A DNA stretch of 64,000 nt, from contig NZ_PGLR01000027.1 in NCBI RefSeq assembly GCF_002803095.1, forward strand, positions 1 through 64,000. The letters are read 5' to 3'. The notes under the pieces are model-generated. The model did no database searches, was not told where the DNA came from, and saw only the letters and a list, made by a program, of their open reading frames with translations. The position numbers and the translations under genes were made by a program. The DNA comes from Pseudomonas sp. ZH-FAD (GTDB lineage: Bacteria; Pseudomonadota; Gammaproteobacteria; Pseudomonadales; Pseudomonadaceae). Below are positions 1 to 7,891 of this stretch, piece after piece. The first letter of the stretch is position 1. Each line of letters opens with the position of its first letter.

Positions 1-100
1 CGCGCAAGCGCTTCAATTGGAAATGCCCGATTGAGGTCATGACAGAAGTAGTGGCGTTGCAGCATGATGCACCTGCTTCAATCCAGTAACCGTGTTGCAC

Positions 101-187
101 TCAGCTTCTGCAACCGCCGCATTTTGGAGGCACATGTTCGACCGAGGTTGCTACCTCGTCGCACATATAGCACTGCTCTTGTGGCAT
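101..187 (-). pseudogene. Start of a second gene cassette: truncated zinc-knuckle-type ORF
   Basis: A 28-codon ORF begins with ATG at 187, preceded by a good ribosome binding site (GGGAGAG), right after the attC of the neighbouring cassette. Its product starts MPQEQCYMCDEVATSVEHVP and continues PPKCGGCRS before a stop. The C-x2-C...ATS-x-EHVPP-x-C pattern is one I recall from the N-termini of longer hypothetical proteins common in integron cassettes. The stop at 101 comes just where those proteins normally continue, so this is probably a frameshifted or deleted remnant. The rest, if present, lies beyond the window edge. Positions 1-100 show no other convincing gene. Confidence 0.4.
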
Positions 188-210
188 ACGGTGCTCTCCC
201 TGCAAGTGAA

Positions 211-286
211 GCTAACGTTTGGTTAAGGGGCGGGCTTTAACCCGTCCCAGTGAGCGAAGCGAACGGTTTGAACCACTTGTTATGTG
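211..286 (-). other. attC recombination site of an integron gene cassette
   Basis: Read on the minus strand, the 76 bp between the stop codon of the HEPN-like gene and position 211 begin CACATAAC and end GTTAGC. Inner arms AAGTGGTTCAA and TTAACCAAAC are imperfectly complementary with an extra unpaired base, and the centre is palindromic. This is the R''-L''-L'-R' plan of attC sites. The R'' sequence CACATAAC is the exact complement of GTTATGTG at 1079-1072, the other cassette border, as expected if the unit once circularised by IntI recombination. Confidence 0.78.
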
Positions 287-1078
287 TTACCGAGAGTAGT
301 TGACATAGCCAAAGCTATATTTATTAAGCATTTCGGTAGTTTTCTTTGCGCGCTCAGGAAGTGGCGTCAATAGCCCTTCAATGTCGGTTATAAATTTTTT
401 CGTTACAGACATGAAGTGCTCAGGAACAGCGTGCTCCGCTAGGTTCTCGAAGAAGCTGTCGTGCCCAAATGTTGTTTTAAGATAAACATGTGCTCGCTGC
501 GTTTTTCTCTGCCAAGTATATGGATAAACATCTTTCATTTCTTCGTCCATTACTTCGCTTGGTTGGATGATTGCAGTACCGTGAGCAAGAATATTTCTTA
601 GCACAAATAGGGCGTTTACACCTTCTCGCGTACTTTCATCAGTAGCTTTTTCTAATGAAATGTCAAAGTAGAAAGAGTACTGATTTTTTAGATTTTCCCA
701 GCCGCCCTGAAGCTCCACTTCGTCGCGGAATTTATACATAAGCTGCTCGGATTTTGATGGAGCTGTTTTTCCTAACCTTTTGCCTCGCTCTATTTCTTCA
801 TCGATGTCAGCAGAAAGCTTTTCGGAAATTATGCTTCTCAATGTACCTTCTAGAATCGATGCATTAAGTACTAGCAAGGCCAAGGATTGATTGTAATTTG
901 CGTAGTCATGCTTAGGTGGTTCTGCTTTTCTTAATTCATTGTTCTCATCGAAAACTAACGGCGTGCGGATAGATTTTGATTTCTTGTAGCCTAAAGCTAG
1001 GACTTCGTAGGCAATTAATAGTGAAGCACTTGTTTCCCATACTCGATATTTCAAGGTTACCTCCTTGTTTACACATAA
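216..1078 (-). mobile_element. Integron-type mobile gene cassette (863 bp)
   Basis: The unit runs from G/TTATGTG (minus strand, cleavage between 1079 and 1078) to the G of G/TTAGC at 216. It holds one gene, a short leader and the attC, and its base composition is clearly more AT-rich than the flanking chromosome. The two ends match each other as a circularised cassette requires. No integron integrase is visible in the window, although attI and intI would be expected beyond about 1080 in the usual orientation. The cassette is therefore either at an integrase-less edge of an array or was inserted at a secondary site. Confidence 0.72.
287..1054 (-). CDS. Cassette-borne HEPN-like hypothetical protein
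   Basis: A 255-residue protein with no signal peptide or membrane segment. Translation starts at a TTG (1054), five bases after a near-ideal AAGGAGG ribosome binding site. Helical sequence around residues 55-82 (SLALLVLNASILEGTLRSII) is followed by RNILAH at 153-158, an arginine with a polar neighbour and a histidine four residues on. That is the Rx4H motif of HEPN ribonuclease domains, and the layout recalls the RiboL-PSP-HEPN group. HEPN proteins of this kind are frequent in toxin-antitoxin and abortive-infection systems. An anti-phage or toxin role is inference; no antitoxin partner is visible. Its AT-rich composition and attC indicate transfer. Confidence 0.6.
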   Translation of the reverse strand: MKYRVWETSASLLIAYEVLALGYKKSKSIRTPLVFDENNELRKAEPPKHDYANYNQSLALLVLNASILEGTLRSIISEKLSADIDEEIERGKRLGKTAPSKSEQLMYKFRDEVELQGGWENLKNQYSFYFDISLEKATDESTREGVNALFVLRNILAHGTAIIQPSEVMDEEMKDVYPYTWQRKTQRAHVYLKTTFGHDSFFENLAEHAVPEHFMSVTKKFITDIEGLLTPLPERAKKTTEMLNKYSFGYVNYSR

Positions 1079-1097
1079 CTATAAATAGACACCAAAT

Positions 1098-1209
1098 GGT
1101 GCATAACCTGCGGGCTGTTTTGGTGGATAACCTTCCTGGTCATTTTCGAAATCCTTCTCTATTTCTCGGCCTGCAGCGAGGCGGTGGGGTTTTTTGCAGG
1201 TTATACACC
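1098..1209. repeat. 112-bp imperfect inverted repeat beside the cassette, attC-like
   Basis: GGTGCATAACCTGC at 1098-1111 is mirrored by GCAGGTTATACACC at 1196-1209, with one mismatch in 14. Read on the minus strand, the ends are GTATAAC and GTTATGC, which resemble attC R boxes. A further GGTGGATAACC lies inside at 1122. Internal L boxes are not clear, so it may be a degenerate attC, an attI relic or an unrelated palindrome. The gap from 1055 to 1351 otherwise holds no convincing gene. Confidence 0.35.
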
Positions 1210-1351
1210 ATGTCGGATAACCGCTGGCAACTCGTATTCAGGCGAGTCTTACAGGTGCTCCCGAACCTCCCGGGTATCGCTTCGCTTAGCCCAGGCTACG
1301 GCTTTCAGGCCGCAATGATCGCTGCTAAAACGGGATGCCGCCCAGCCGATC

Positions 1352-3661
1352 CTACAGGAGAGGTTGTGGTTCGGGTGTGGATGTTCTGTGCGGCAAACGC
1401 AGCAGTTCCACTTGCCACCAGCTTGGCAGCAGGCGGCGGACTTCGGGGCGGGCGAAGCGATCGTCGATGAGGTAGAGCACGCCCTGGTCTTCCGGCGTGC
1501 GGATCACCCGGCCGGCGGCCTGCACGACTTTCTGCAAGCCGGGGTAGAGGTAGGTGTAGTCGTAGCCATTGCCGAACAGGGTGTCCATGCGCTGGCGGAT
1601 TTCTTCGTTGATCGGGTTGAGCTGGGCCAGGCCGAGGGTGGCGACGAAGGCGCCGATCAGGCGTTCACCGGGCAGGTCGACGCCCTCGCCGAATACTCCA
1701 CCGAGCACGGCGAAGCCGATGCCGCGCCCGCCGATCTGGAAGCGTTCGATAAAGCCCTGACGCGCCGCTTCGTCCATCTGCCGGGACTGCGTCCATACCG
1801 GGATCTGCGGGTGGTCGCGGCGCAGCTCCTGCAGTACCTGTTCCAGATATTGATAGCTGCTGAAGAACGCCAGGTAGTTGCCCGGGCGTTCGGCGTACTG
1901 GCGCGCCATCAATTGGCAGATCGGCGCCAGGGAGGCGTCGCGGTGCTGGTAGCGGGTCGACAGGTTACGCACCACCTGCACGTGCAGTTGTTCGGCGCTG
2001 AACGGCGAGGCGACGTCCAGGCACTGGGTCTCTTCCGGCAGGCCGAGCAGGTCGAGGTAATAGTGGCTGGGGCTGAGGGTGGCGGAGAACAGCGTGGCGC
2101 TGTGGGCGTCCTCGAAGCGCGGGCCGAGGAAGGGCGCCGGCAGGATATTGCGGATGCACAGGGTCGAGTAGCTGCGCCCGTTGCCAGCCTCGTCGCGATT
2201 GATATCGAACAGCGAGTGCGGGCCGAAGCTTTCCGCCAGGCGGCAGAACAGCATGGCGTCGAGATAGAAGCTGAGCAGTTCACCGCCGTTGCCTTCCGGC
2301 TGGTCGGTAAGCAGGTCGGTGATGGCGCTAACGGCTTTGCCCAGGGCTGCGAGCAGCAAGTCCGGCGCCAGCGGGTAGACCTGATAGGGCACCTCCTGCT
2401 CGCAGTGCAGTTGATCCCAGTGGCGGTCGACCCGTTCCAGCACGCTTTTCAGGCGTTTCGGCGCGTCGCGGCACATGGCCTTGAAGCGCGCCTGATCCAG
2501 CTCGGCGCTGTACATGCCGCGCCCGCGTTCCACCAGGTTGTGCGCCTCGTCCACCAGCAGGCAGACGCGCCACTGGTTGATCAGGGTGAGGCTGTGCAGC
2601 AGGGCGCCGAGGTCGAAGTAGTAGTTGTAGTCGCACACCACCACGTCGCTCCAGCGGCATAGCTCCTGACTCAGGTAGTAGGGGCATACGCCATGGGCGA
2701 TGGCGATATTGCGCACGGCGTGTTGATCCAGCCAGCGCTCTTTCAGCGCCGCGCTGCGCGCTGCCGGCAGGCGGTCGTAGAAGCCCTTGGCCAGCGGGCA
2801 GGAGTCGCCATGGCAGGCTTTGCTCGGGTGCTCGCAGGCCTTGTCGCGAGCGACGTGTTCCAGCACACGCAGCGGCGTGTCCGGTTCGCGTAGGCGTTGC
2901 AGGGCATCGAGCGCCAGGCGCCGGCCCGGCGTCTTGGCGCTGAGGAAGAACAGACGGTCGAGCTGCTGGCCGGGCATGGCCTTGAGCTGCGGGAACAGGG
3001 TGCCGAGGGTCTTGCCGATGCCGGTGGTGGCCTGCGCCAGCAGGTAATGGCCATCACGCGCGGCGCGGTATACGGCCTCGGCCAGTTGCCGCTGGCCATG
3101 GCGGAATTCGCCGTAGGGGAAGCTGAGGTTTTCCAGCGCCTGGTTGCGCGCCTGCTGGTGCGCCTGTTCCTGCTGCGCCCAGTGGATGTAGCGGCGGCAG
3201 TGCAGGGCGAAGAACTCGCCCAGCGAGGCCGCGCTATGGCGCTCGCGGAACACCGTTTCCTGCTGGGTCATGACGTTGAAGTAGACCACCGCCAGATCCA
3301 GTTCCTCGAAGCCCAGCTCCTGGCACAGCAGCCAGCCGTAGATCTTCACCTGTGCCCAGTGCAGCAGGCGATGGTTGGCGGGGATGCGCGAGATGTCGCC
3401 ACGGTGGGTTTTGATCTCTTCCAGCAGGCGAAACTCGGGGTCGAAGCCATCAGCGCGGCCACTGACGGTCAGCCCCTCGAATTCGCCGATCAGTGGCAGC
3501 TCGGAGACGTAATCCGGGCCGCGCCGGGCCACCACCGTGGCGTGCCCGGCCATGCCTTCCTGCGCGGTGGGCGAGGGGGTGAAGCGCAGGTCGAGGTCAC
3601 CTTCCTTGGCGGTGAACTCGCACAGCTCGCGCACGGCGATGCGCAGGCTCAATCGCTCCAC
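1352..3661 (-). CDS. DinG/XPD-type ATP-dependent DNA helicase with nuclease-like N-terminus
   Basis: A 769-residue superfamily 2 helicase. The first ~130 residues resemble a Cas4/PD-(D/E)xK fold (GRADGFDPEF then EEIKTHRG). The motor carries Walker A LAQATTGIGKT, a cysteine cluster (DKACEHPSKAC...GDSCPLAKGFYDRL and HGVCPYY...ELCRWSDVV) that could bind a 4Fe-4S cluster as in XPD/DinG, the Walker B box LLVDEAH, and a C-terminal motif QAAGRVIRTPEDQGV. It overlaps the upstream nuclease gene by 13 bp, so the two are translationally coupled. It probably unwinds damaged or branched DNA with that partner. It is a DinG relative rather than DinG itself. Confidence 0.85.
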   Translation of the reverse strand: MERLSLRIAVRELCEFTAKEGDLDLRFTPSPTAQEGMAGHATVVARRGPDYVSELPLIGEFEGLTVSGRADGFDPEFRLLEEIKTHRGDISRIPANHRLLHWAQVKIYGWLLCQELGFEELDLAVVYFNVMTQQETVFRERHSAASLGEFFALHCRRYIHWAQQEQAHQQARNQALENLSFPYGEFRHGQRQLAEAVYRAARDGHYLLAQATTGIGKTLGTLFPQLKAMPGQQLDRLFFLSAKTPGRRLALDALQRLREPDTPLRVLEHVARDKACEHPSKACHGDSCPLAKGFYDRLPAARSAALKERWLDQHAVRNIAIAHGVCPYYLSQELCRWSDVVVCDYNYYFDLGALLHSLTLINQWRVCLLVDEAHNLVERGRGMYSAELDQARFKAMCRDAPKRLKSVLERVDRHWDQLHCEQEVPYQVYPLAPDLLLAALGKAVSAITDLLTDQPEGNGGELLSFYLDAMLFCRLAESFGPHSLFDINRDEAGNGRSYSTLCIRNILPAPFLGPRFEDAHSATLFSATLSPSHYYLDLLGLPEETQCLDVASPFSAEQLHVQVVRNLSTRYQHRDASLAPICQLMARQYAERPGNYLAFFSSYQYLEQVLQELRRDHPQIPVWTQSRQMDEAARQGFIERFQIGGRGIGFAVLGGVFGEGVDLPGERLIGAFVATLGLAQLNPINEEIRQRMDTLFGNGYDYTYLYPGLQKVVQAAGRVIRTPEDQGVLYLIDDRFARPEVRRLLPSWWQVELLRLPHRTSTPEPQPLL

Positions 3662-5280
3662 TCCACGTAGCAGACGCTGACCGGCATGCCGTGCTCGGCG
3701 CAGAAGGCCAGCCAGCGTTTCTGGTTGTCCTGCAGGCGGTCGCCCGGGCCTTTCACCTCGATCATTCGGTAGCGGCCCTCGGCCGGCCAGAACTGGATCA
3801 GGTCGGGCATGCCGGCGCGGTTTTCGCGGATATCGGCCAGCAGGCGGCGAAACCAGGCGCCCAGGTGCGCCGGTGGCAGGCAGATCAGTGCCTGTTCCAG
3901 GCGCTCGGCGTCGAGCAGCTCCCAGAATACGAAGGGTGACTGGATGCCGAATTTTTCGGCATGGGTGCGGCGCATGGCCTCGAGGTAGCTGCCATCGTCC
4001 AGGCGTGCCAGGCAGGCGGCGAACAGCTCGGCGCGACGCGCATGGAAGTCAGCGCGGTGCAGATCCACCGGGCCGGTATGGAAGGGATGGAAGAAGGCGC
4101 CGGGCAGCGGGGCGAAGATCGCCTCCCAGCAGAGCAGCCCGAACAGCCCGCAGATCAATGTGTTCTCCACGTAATGCACGGGCGCATCCGGCTCGGTCAG
4201 GTGCATGGCCACGGCCAGCTCGACGCTGGCGGCGCGCGGCAGGCACAGGTCGAGGCGATCCTCGATCAGTTTCGCCGCCTTGGCTACTGGCGGCAGGCCG
4301 AGGCGTTTGCGCAGACGTGTGCGGGCTCGTTCGGCCAGTTGCGCCTCTTCGGCGTTGTGCGGCGCCGCGATCACCTGCTCGGCCAGTGCCAGCGCTTCGG
4401 CATCCTGCCCCAGGCGCTCCAACACGCGGATTTGTCGCTGCCTCGAGCCTACCGCATGGGTGTCGCGATACAGCGCAAGCGCCGATTCCAGCTCGCCAGC
4501 ACGTTCCAGATGCTGCGCCAGTTGCAGAAGCAGGCGCTGGTGGCGTTCGCCGATATGTGGGCTATCGCTGCAGAAATCGCCGAGGTGCTGCAACACCTCG
4601 GTGACCGCCATGCCGGCCTCGAAGGCGTCGCGGCAGGCGCGCAAGTGCAGGTAGTCGTCCACGTCCTGGCGGTGGCGAAAACCGCGCGAACCGGGGGTGA
4701 TCGGCACCTGCTCGTAGCGGAATATCCCTAAGTCGGCCAGCACGAATTCCGACCAGTCCTGCGCCAGGTTGCCGAAGAACATCAGGCGCAGGCGGTCGCA
4801 CAGCGGCCCGATGGCCAGGCTCAGCAGACGCTCGTCCAACTGCGGGCACCAGTCGGCCAGGCTGCGCGGCTCTGTGTGTAGCTCGCGCAGATGGTCGAGC
4901 ACTTCGCTTTTCTTCAGGTTGCCGCCTGGCAGGTCGCTGGCGAAATGCGCGGCCAGTTCGTCCTTGAGCAGCAGGGCGCCGAGTTCGTCGAAGCTCAGTG
5001 CGGCGCAGTCGATCAGCCAGCCCAGTTCCAGCAGCGGTGCGGCAGCGGTCGGGATGTCGCCGATCTCGGCATAGCGCAGTTTGCTGACACGAAAGTGCAC
5101 GCCTTTGCGCATCACCAGACGTACCAGCAGCGCCTGGGCGGGCAGTGGCACCTGGGGGAAGTCCGCGACGAAGGCGTGCTCGACGTCGTCCATCAGGTCA
5201 CGGTGATGGGCGTCGAGCCAGGCGAGGGCCTTGCGGAAATTGGCCAGGTAATAGAGTTCGGGAGCGTCGAGGCTGAGCAT
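3649..5280 (-). CDS. FAN1-type VRR-NUC nuclease
   Basis: A 543-residue protein ending in a VRR-NUC domain (about residues 430-543). The catalytic pattern is visible as MPDLIQFWP, then MIEVKGPGDRLQDNQ and RWLAFC, the PD-ExK core of structure-selective nucleases. The long alpha-helical N-terminal part with TPR-like repeats (GELESALALYRDT region) matches bacterial FAN1, for which the P. aeruginosa enzyme is the structural model. FAN1 cuts 5' flaps and resolves interstrand crosslinks. The downstream helicase overlaps its 3' end, suggesting a two-gene crosslink-repair operon. Length agrees with the family (about 550-560). Confidence 0.85.
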   Translation of the reverse strand: MLSLDAPELYYLANFRKALAWLDAHHRDLMDDVEHAFVADFPQVPLPAQALLVRLVMRKGVHFRVSKLRYAEIGDIPTAAAPLLELGWLIDCAALSFDELGALLLKDELAAHFASDLPGGNLKKSEVLDHLRELHTEPRSLADWCPQLDERLLSLAIGPLCDRLRLMFFGNLAQDWSEFVLADLGIFRYEQVPITPGSRGFRHRQDVDDYLHLRACRDAFEAGMAVTEVLQHLGDFCSDSPHIGERHQRLLLQLAQHLERAGELESALALYRDTHAVGSRQRQIRVLERLGQDAEALALAEQVIAAPHNAEEAQLAERARTRLRKRLGLPPVAKAAKLIEDRLDLCLPRAASVELAVAMHLTEPDAPVHYVENTLICGLFGLLCWEAIFAPLPGAFFHPFHTGPVDLHRADFHARRAELFAACLARLDDGSYLEAMRRTHAEKFGIQSPFVFWELLDAERLEQALICLPPAHLGAWFRRLLADIRENRAGMPDLIQFWPAEGRYRMIEVKGPGDRLQDNQKRWLAFCAEHGMPVSVCYVEWSD

Positions 5281-5528
5281 GCTGCGAAGTTTTACTGGTT
5301 TTTTATACAGATGCTAGTGCCGTTCACCGGCTGGAGTACTCAGGTGGATGGAAGGCGAGGGCGGCGTTGTGCTACTGCGTGTGGCAACTATCTATCTGAT
5401 CGATAAGCGCTTTTTCAGGTATCGATGGCGTCGATTGTCACTATCCCGAGATGTGCCTTTTGCCGTTCTGGGGCGTGCGTAACATGGCAACCGTAGCCAG
5501 TTACTCACCCCCTCTCAGGAGAACGAAC
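5281..5528. other. Divergent intergenic region
   Basis: This 248-bp gap separates the nuclease gene (leftward) from the repeat protein gene (rightward) and must hold both promoters. CGATCGATAAGCGC near 5399 and the AT-rich stretch near 5289-5312 are the only notable parts. I see no confident operator. Confidence 0.4.
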
Positions 5529-5873
5529 ATGAAAAAGCAAATCCTCGCCAGCCTCGTCATCGCCGCCCTGTCCGCCAGTGCTTTCGCCCTGCCGCAGATC
5601 AACGCTCAACAGTCCGCAGCCCCTGTAGTCGCTGAAGGTGGCGCAGATCGTGTCGGCGTGAATCGTGTAGCCGAAGGCGGTGCCGAACGTACTCTGGAGC
5701 GTTTCCGCGTAGCTGAAGATGGTGCTGATCGCGTAGGCCTGAACCGTGTAGCCGAGGGTGGTGCTGACCGCGTGGGCCTGAACCGCGTAGCTGAAGGTGG
5801 TGCAGACCGCGTAGGCCTGAACCGTGTAGCCGAAGATGGTGCCGACCGCGTAGGTGCCAGCCGTATCAGCTGA
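5529..5873 (+). CDS. Secreted tandem-repeat protein (VAEGGADRVG repeats)
   Basis: A 114-residue protein with a clear Sec signal peptide (MKKQILASLVIAALSASAFA, cleavage near residue 20). The mature part is almost wholly made of 14-residue repeats of the form VAEGGADRVGLNR, with variants VAEGGAERTLERFR and VAEDGADRVG. The ATG at 5529 is chosen because it gives the signal peptide and follows AGGAG; in-frame starts further upstream do not. The nucleotide repeats are similar but not identical, so the protein sequence rather than recent duplication seems to be maintained. I recall similar short repeat proteins of unknown function in other Pseudomonas. No function is assigned. A strong terminator follows. 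Confidence 0.75.
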   Translation: MKKQILASLVIAALSASAFALPQINAQQSAAPVVAEGGADRVGVNRVAEGGAERTLERFRVAEDGADRVGLNRVAEGGADRVGLNRVAEGGADRVGLNRVAEDGADRVGASRIS

Positions 5874-5920
5874 TCCGGATATCCATCACGCGGGAGCAGT
5901 CTTATGCCGCATTGCAGTTA

Positions 5921-5955
5921 GAAAGGGCGCCCCGAATCGGCGCCCTTTCTTTTTC
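5921..5955 (+). terminator. Rho-independent terminator after the repeat protein
   Basis: GAAAGGGCGCC and GGCGCCCTTTC form an 11-bp perfect stem with loop CCGAATC, followed by a T-rich tract. Confidence 0.9.
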
Positions 5956-5968
5956 ACCCATTCTCCAC
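5953..5968 (+). promoter_or_regulatory. Candidate CreB (cre-tag) site upstream of creD
   Basis: TTCAC-N6-TCCAC lies about 85 bp upstream of the creD start. The known cre/blr tag is TTCAC-N6-TTCAC, so this has one mismatch. It immediately follows the terminator of the previous gene, where the creD promoter should be. One match in a short motif is weak by itself; the location makes it plausible. Confidence 0.45.
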
Positions 5969-6052
5969 ACAATCTCCACGCTCGCCCCATACGCCTCCCA
6001 CCGCCCTTGCCCAGACTCTGCCGTACCTTCACTCGCTACGGAGAGCCGTACC

Positions 6053-7396
6053 ATGAGCCGTTCCCTGGGCTTCAAGCTGGGCGCCATCGCTCTGCTGATT
6101 CTGCTGTTGATGATTCCCCTGCTGATGATCGATGGCCTGGTCGATGAGCGCCAAGGCCTGCGCCATGAGGTGCTGCAGGATATCGCCCGCAGCTCCAGCT
6201 ACCGCCAGCAGATCACCGGGCCGATCCTGGTGCTGCCGTATATCAAGACCACCCATGAGTGGAAGACCAACGAGAAGACCGGTGAGCGCTATAGCGAAGA
6301 GCGTCAGCGTCGCGGCCGCCTGTACTTCCTGCCGGAGCGCTTCGTGCTCGAAGGAACGGTTGGTACCGAACTGCGTGCCCGTGGCATCTATGAAGCGCGC
6401 CTGTACCGCAGTGACAGCCAGGTCAGCGGCCAATTCCGCCTGCCGGCGCGCCTGGGACTGGGTGACGAGCTGGGCTTCTACCGCTTCGAGAAACCCTTCC
6501 TCTCGGTCGGTATCAGCGATATCCGTGGCATCAGCAACGACCTGCAACTACGCCTGAATGGCCAGACCCTGAGCTTCGCGCCGGGCAGTGCTGACGATAA
6601 CTTCGGCGCCGGTGTGCATGCACCGCTCCCGGCTCTGGATGCCCAGGGTGGGCAGACACTGGAGTTCGCCTTCGACCTCAAGCTGCAGGGCACCGAGCAG
6701 CTCTCGATAGTGCCGGTCGGGCGTGATAGCCGGGTCAACTTGACCTCCGACTGGCCGCACCCGAGCTTCGTCGGTGAATACCTGCCGAGCCGCCGGGAGA
6801 TCAGCGCCAAGGGTTTTACCGCCGAGTGGCAAACCAGCTTCTTCGCCACCAATCTAGAAGAGGCATTGCGTGACTGTGTGGGCGGTGATCGTTGCCAGGG
6901 CCTGTTCGGCCGTAACTTCGGGGTGAGTTTTGTCGACCCGGTGGATCAGTACCTGAAGACCGACCGTGCGATCAAATATGCGCTGCTGTTCATCGCCCTG
7001 ACCTTCGCCACCTTCTTCCTCTTCGAGGTGCTCAAGCGCCTGGCCGTGCACCCGGTGCAATACGCACTGGTCGGCCTGTCGCTGGCGCTGTTCTACCTGC
7101 TGCTCTTGTCGCTCTCCGAGCATCTGGACTTCGCCCTGGCCTACGGCCTGTCTGCCAGCGCCTGCGTCGGCCTTATTGGCTTCTACGTCAGCTTCGTGCT
7201 CCACAGCTGGCGACGGGGCATGGGCTTTGGCGCCCTGCTGGCCGCGCTGTACGCCATGCTCTATGGCCTGCTCAACGCCGAGGACTACGCCCTGCTGATG
7301 GGCTCGCTGCTGGTGTTCGGCGTGCTCGGTAGCGTGATGGTGCTGACCCGCAAACTGGACTGGTACGGCGTCGGTCGCAGCGCTCCTCAAGCCTGA
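6053..7396 (+). CDS. creD: CreD family inner membrane protein
   Basis: A 447-residue membrane protein of the CreD family. It has one N-terminal transmembrane segment (about residues 7-27, LGAIALLILLLMIPLLMI), a large periplasmic region, then several segments from about residue 305 on (YALLFIALTFATFFLFEVL onward). Characteristic family stretches include the N-terminal DERQGLRHEVLQDIA and the FVDPVDQYLKTDRAIKYALLF region. In the Cre system creD is the main CreBC-induced gene and affects envelope integrity and beta-lactam response. Here no creB or creC lies alongside, so it is an orphan copy or is separated from its regulators. The start at 6053 gives the usual length. Confidence 0.88.
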   Translation: MSRSLGFKLGAIALLILLLMIPLLMIDGLVDERQGLRHEVLQDIARSSSYRQQITGPILVLPYIKTTHEWKTNEKTGERYSEERQRRGRLYFLPERFVLEGTVGTELRARGIYEARLYRSDSQVSGQFRLPARLGLGDELGFYRFEKPFLSVGISDIRGISNDLQLRLNGQTLSFAPGSADDNFGAGVHAPLPALDAQGGQTLEFAFDLKLQGTEQLSIVPVGRDSRVNLTSDWPHPSFVGEYLPSRREISAKGFTAEWQTSFFATNLEEALRDCVGGDRCQGLFGRNFGVSFVDPVDQYLKTDRAIKYALLFIALTFATFFLFEVLKRLAVHPVQYALVGLSLALFYLLLLSLSEHLDFALAYGLSASACVGLIGFYVSFVLHSWRRGMGFGALLAALYAMLYGLLNAEDYALLMGSLLVFGVLGSVMVLTRKLDWYGVGRSAPQA

Positions 7397-7444
7397 TATT
7401 GGCTGGCGCGGCACAGGCCGCGCCCCCTCTCTGGAGAGAATCCC

Positions 7445-7747
7445 ATGCGTCTTCTCATGCAGTTTTCCGCCTGCCTGGGCCTCGGTCTGGTGGTGGCGGT
7501 GATGATCCTGATCGGCCTGATGTTCTGCGGCTGGTTCAACCTGATCGACGGCCTGCTGTTGACCGGCAAACCGCTGGCCAGTCTTAGCCTGATGGTGCTG
7601 CCTGAGGGTTTCTGGAGCGCGCTGACCGGTATTCAGGACGCGGCGCAAAACAGCACGTTGCGCTCCTTTCTGTCTCTATGCGCGGCATTGGGCCAGGTCG
7701 GCCTGCTGCTGGCGCTGGGCTTCATGCGCCTGTGGTATCGGGCATGA
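7445..7747 (+). CDS. Small inner membrane hypothetical protein
   Basis: A 100-residue protein starting 48 bp after creD. It has two hydrophobic segments (about residues 7-32 and 76-97) and a mildly hydrophobic middle. The GGAGAG motif six bases before the ATG supports this start. I do not recognise the family. The short distance to creD and the same strand suggest co-transcription, so it may be an envelope-stress accessory protein, but that is inference from position only. Confidence 0.6.
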   Translation: MRLLMQFSACLGLGLVVAVMILIGLMFCGWFNLIDGLLLTGKPLASLSLMVLPEGFWSALTGIQDAAQNSTLRSFLSLCAALGQVGLLLALGFMRLWYRA

Positions 7748-7891
7748 GCGGGCATATCGGTTTGCGCGAGGAGGCGCGTGCCGGGCATCTGCTGGCGCTG
7801 CGCATCGCCTGGTTGTTTCGCGATGCCCATCATGGGCAGTGGGCGGGCCTCCGCGTAGACTCGCGGTTCGTTGAACGGGAGTACTTCAAGG

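Noticed and set aside
1364..2662. Long open frame opposite the helicase gene (and similar ones opposite the receptor, hut, malate synthase and phytase genes)
   Set aside because: These are antisense shadows caused by high GC at third positions; their products are low-complexity and match no family, while the other strand carries clear domains.
5636..5870. CRISPR-like tandem repeats
   Set aside because: The repeats are 42-bp coding units in frame without spacers; they encode the VAEGGADRVG protein.
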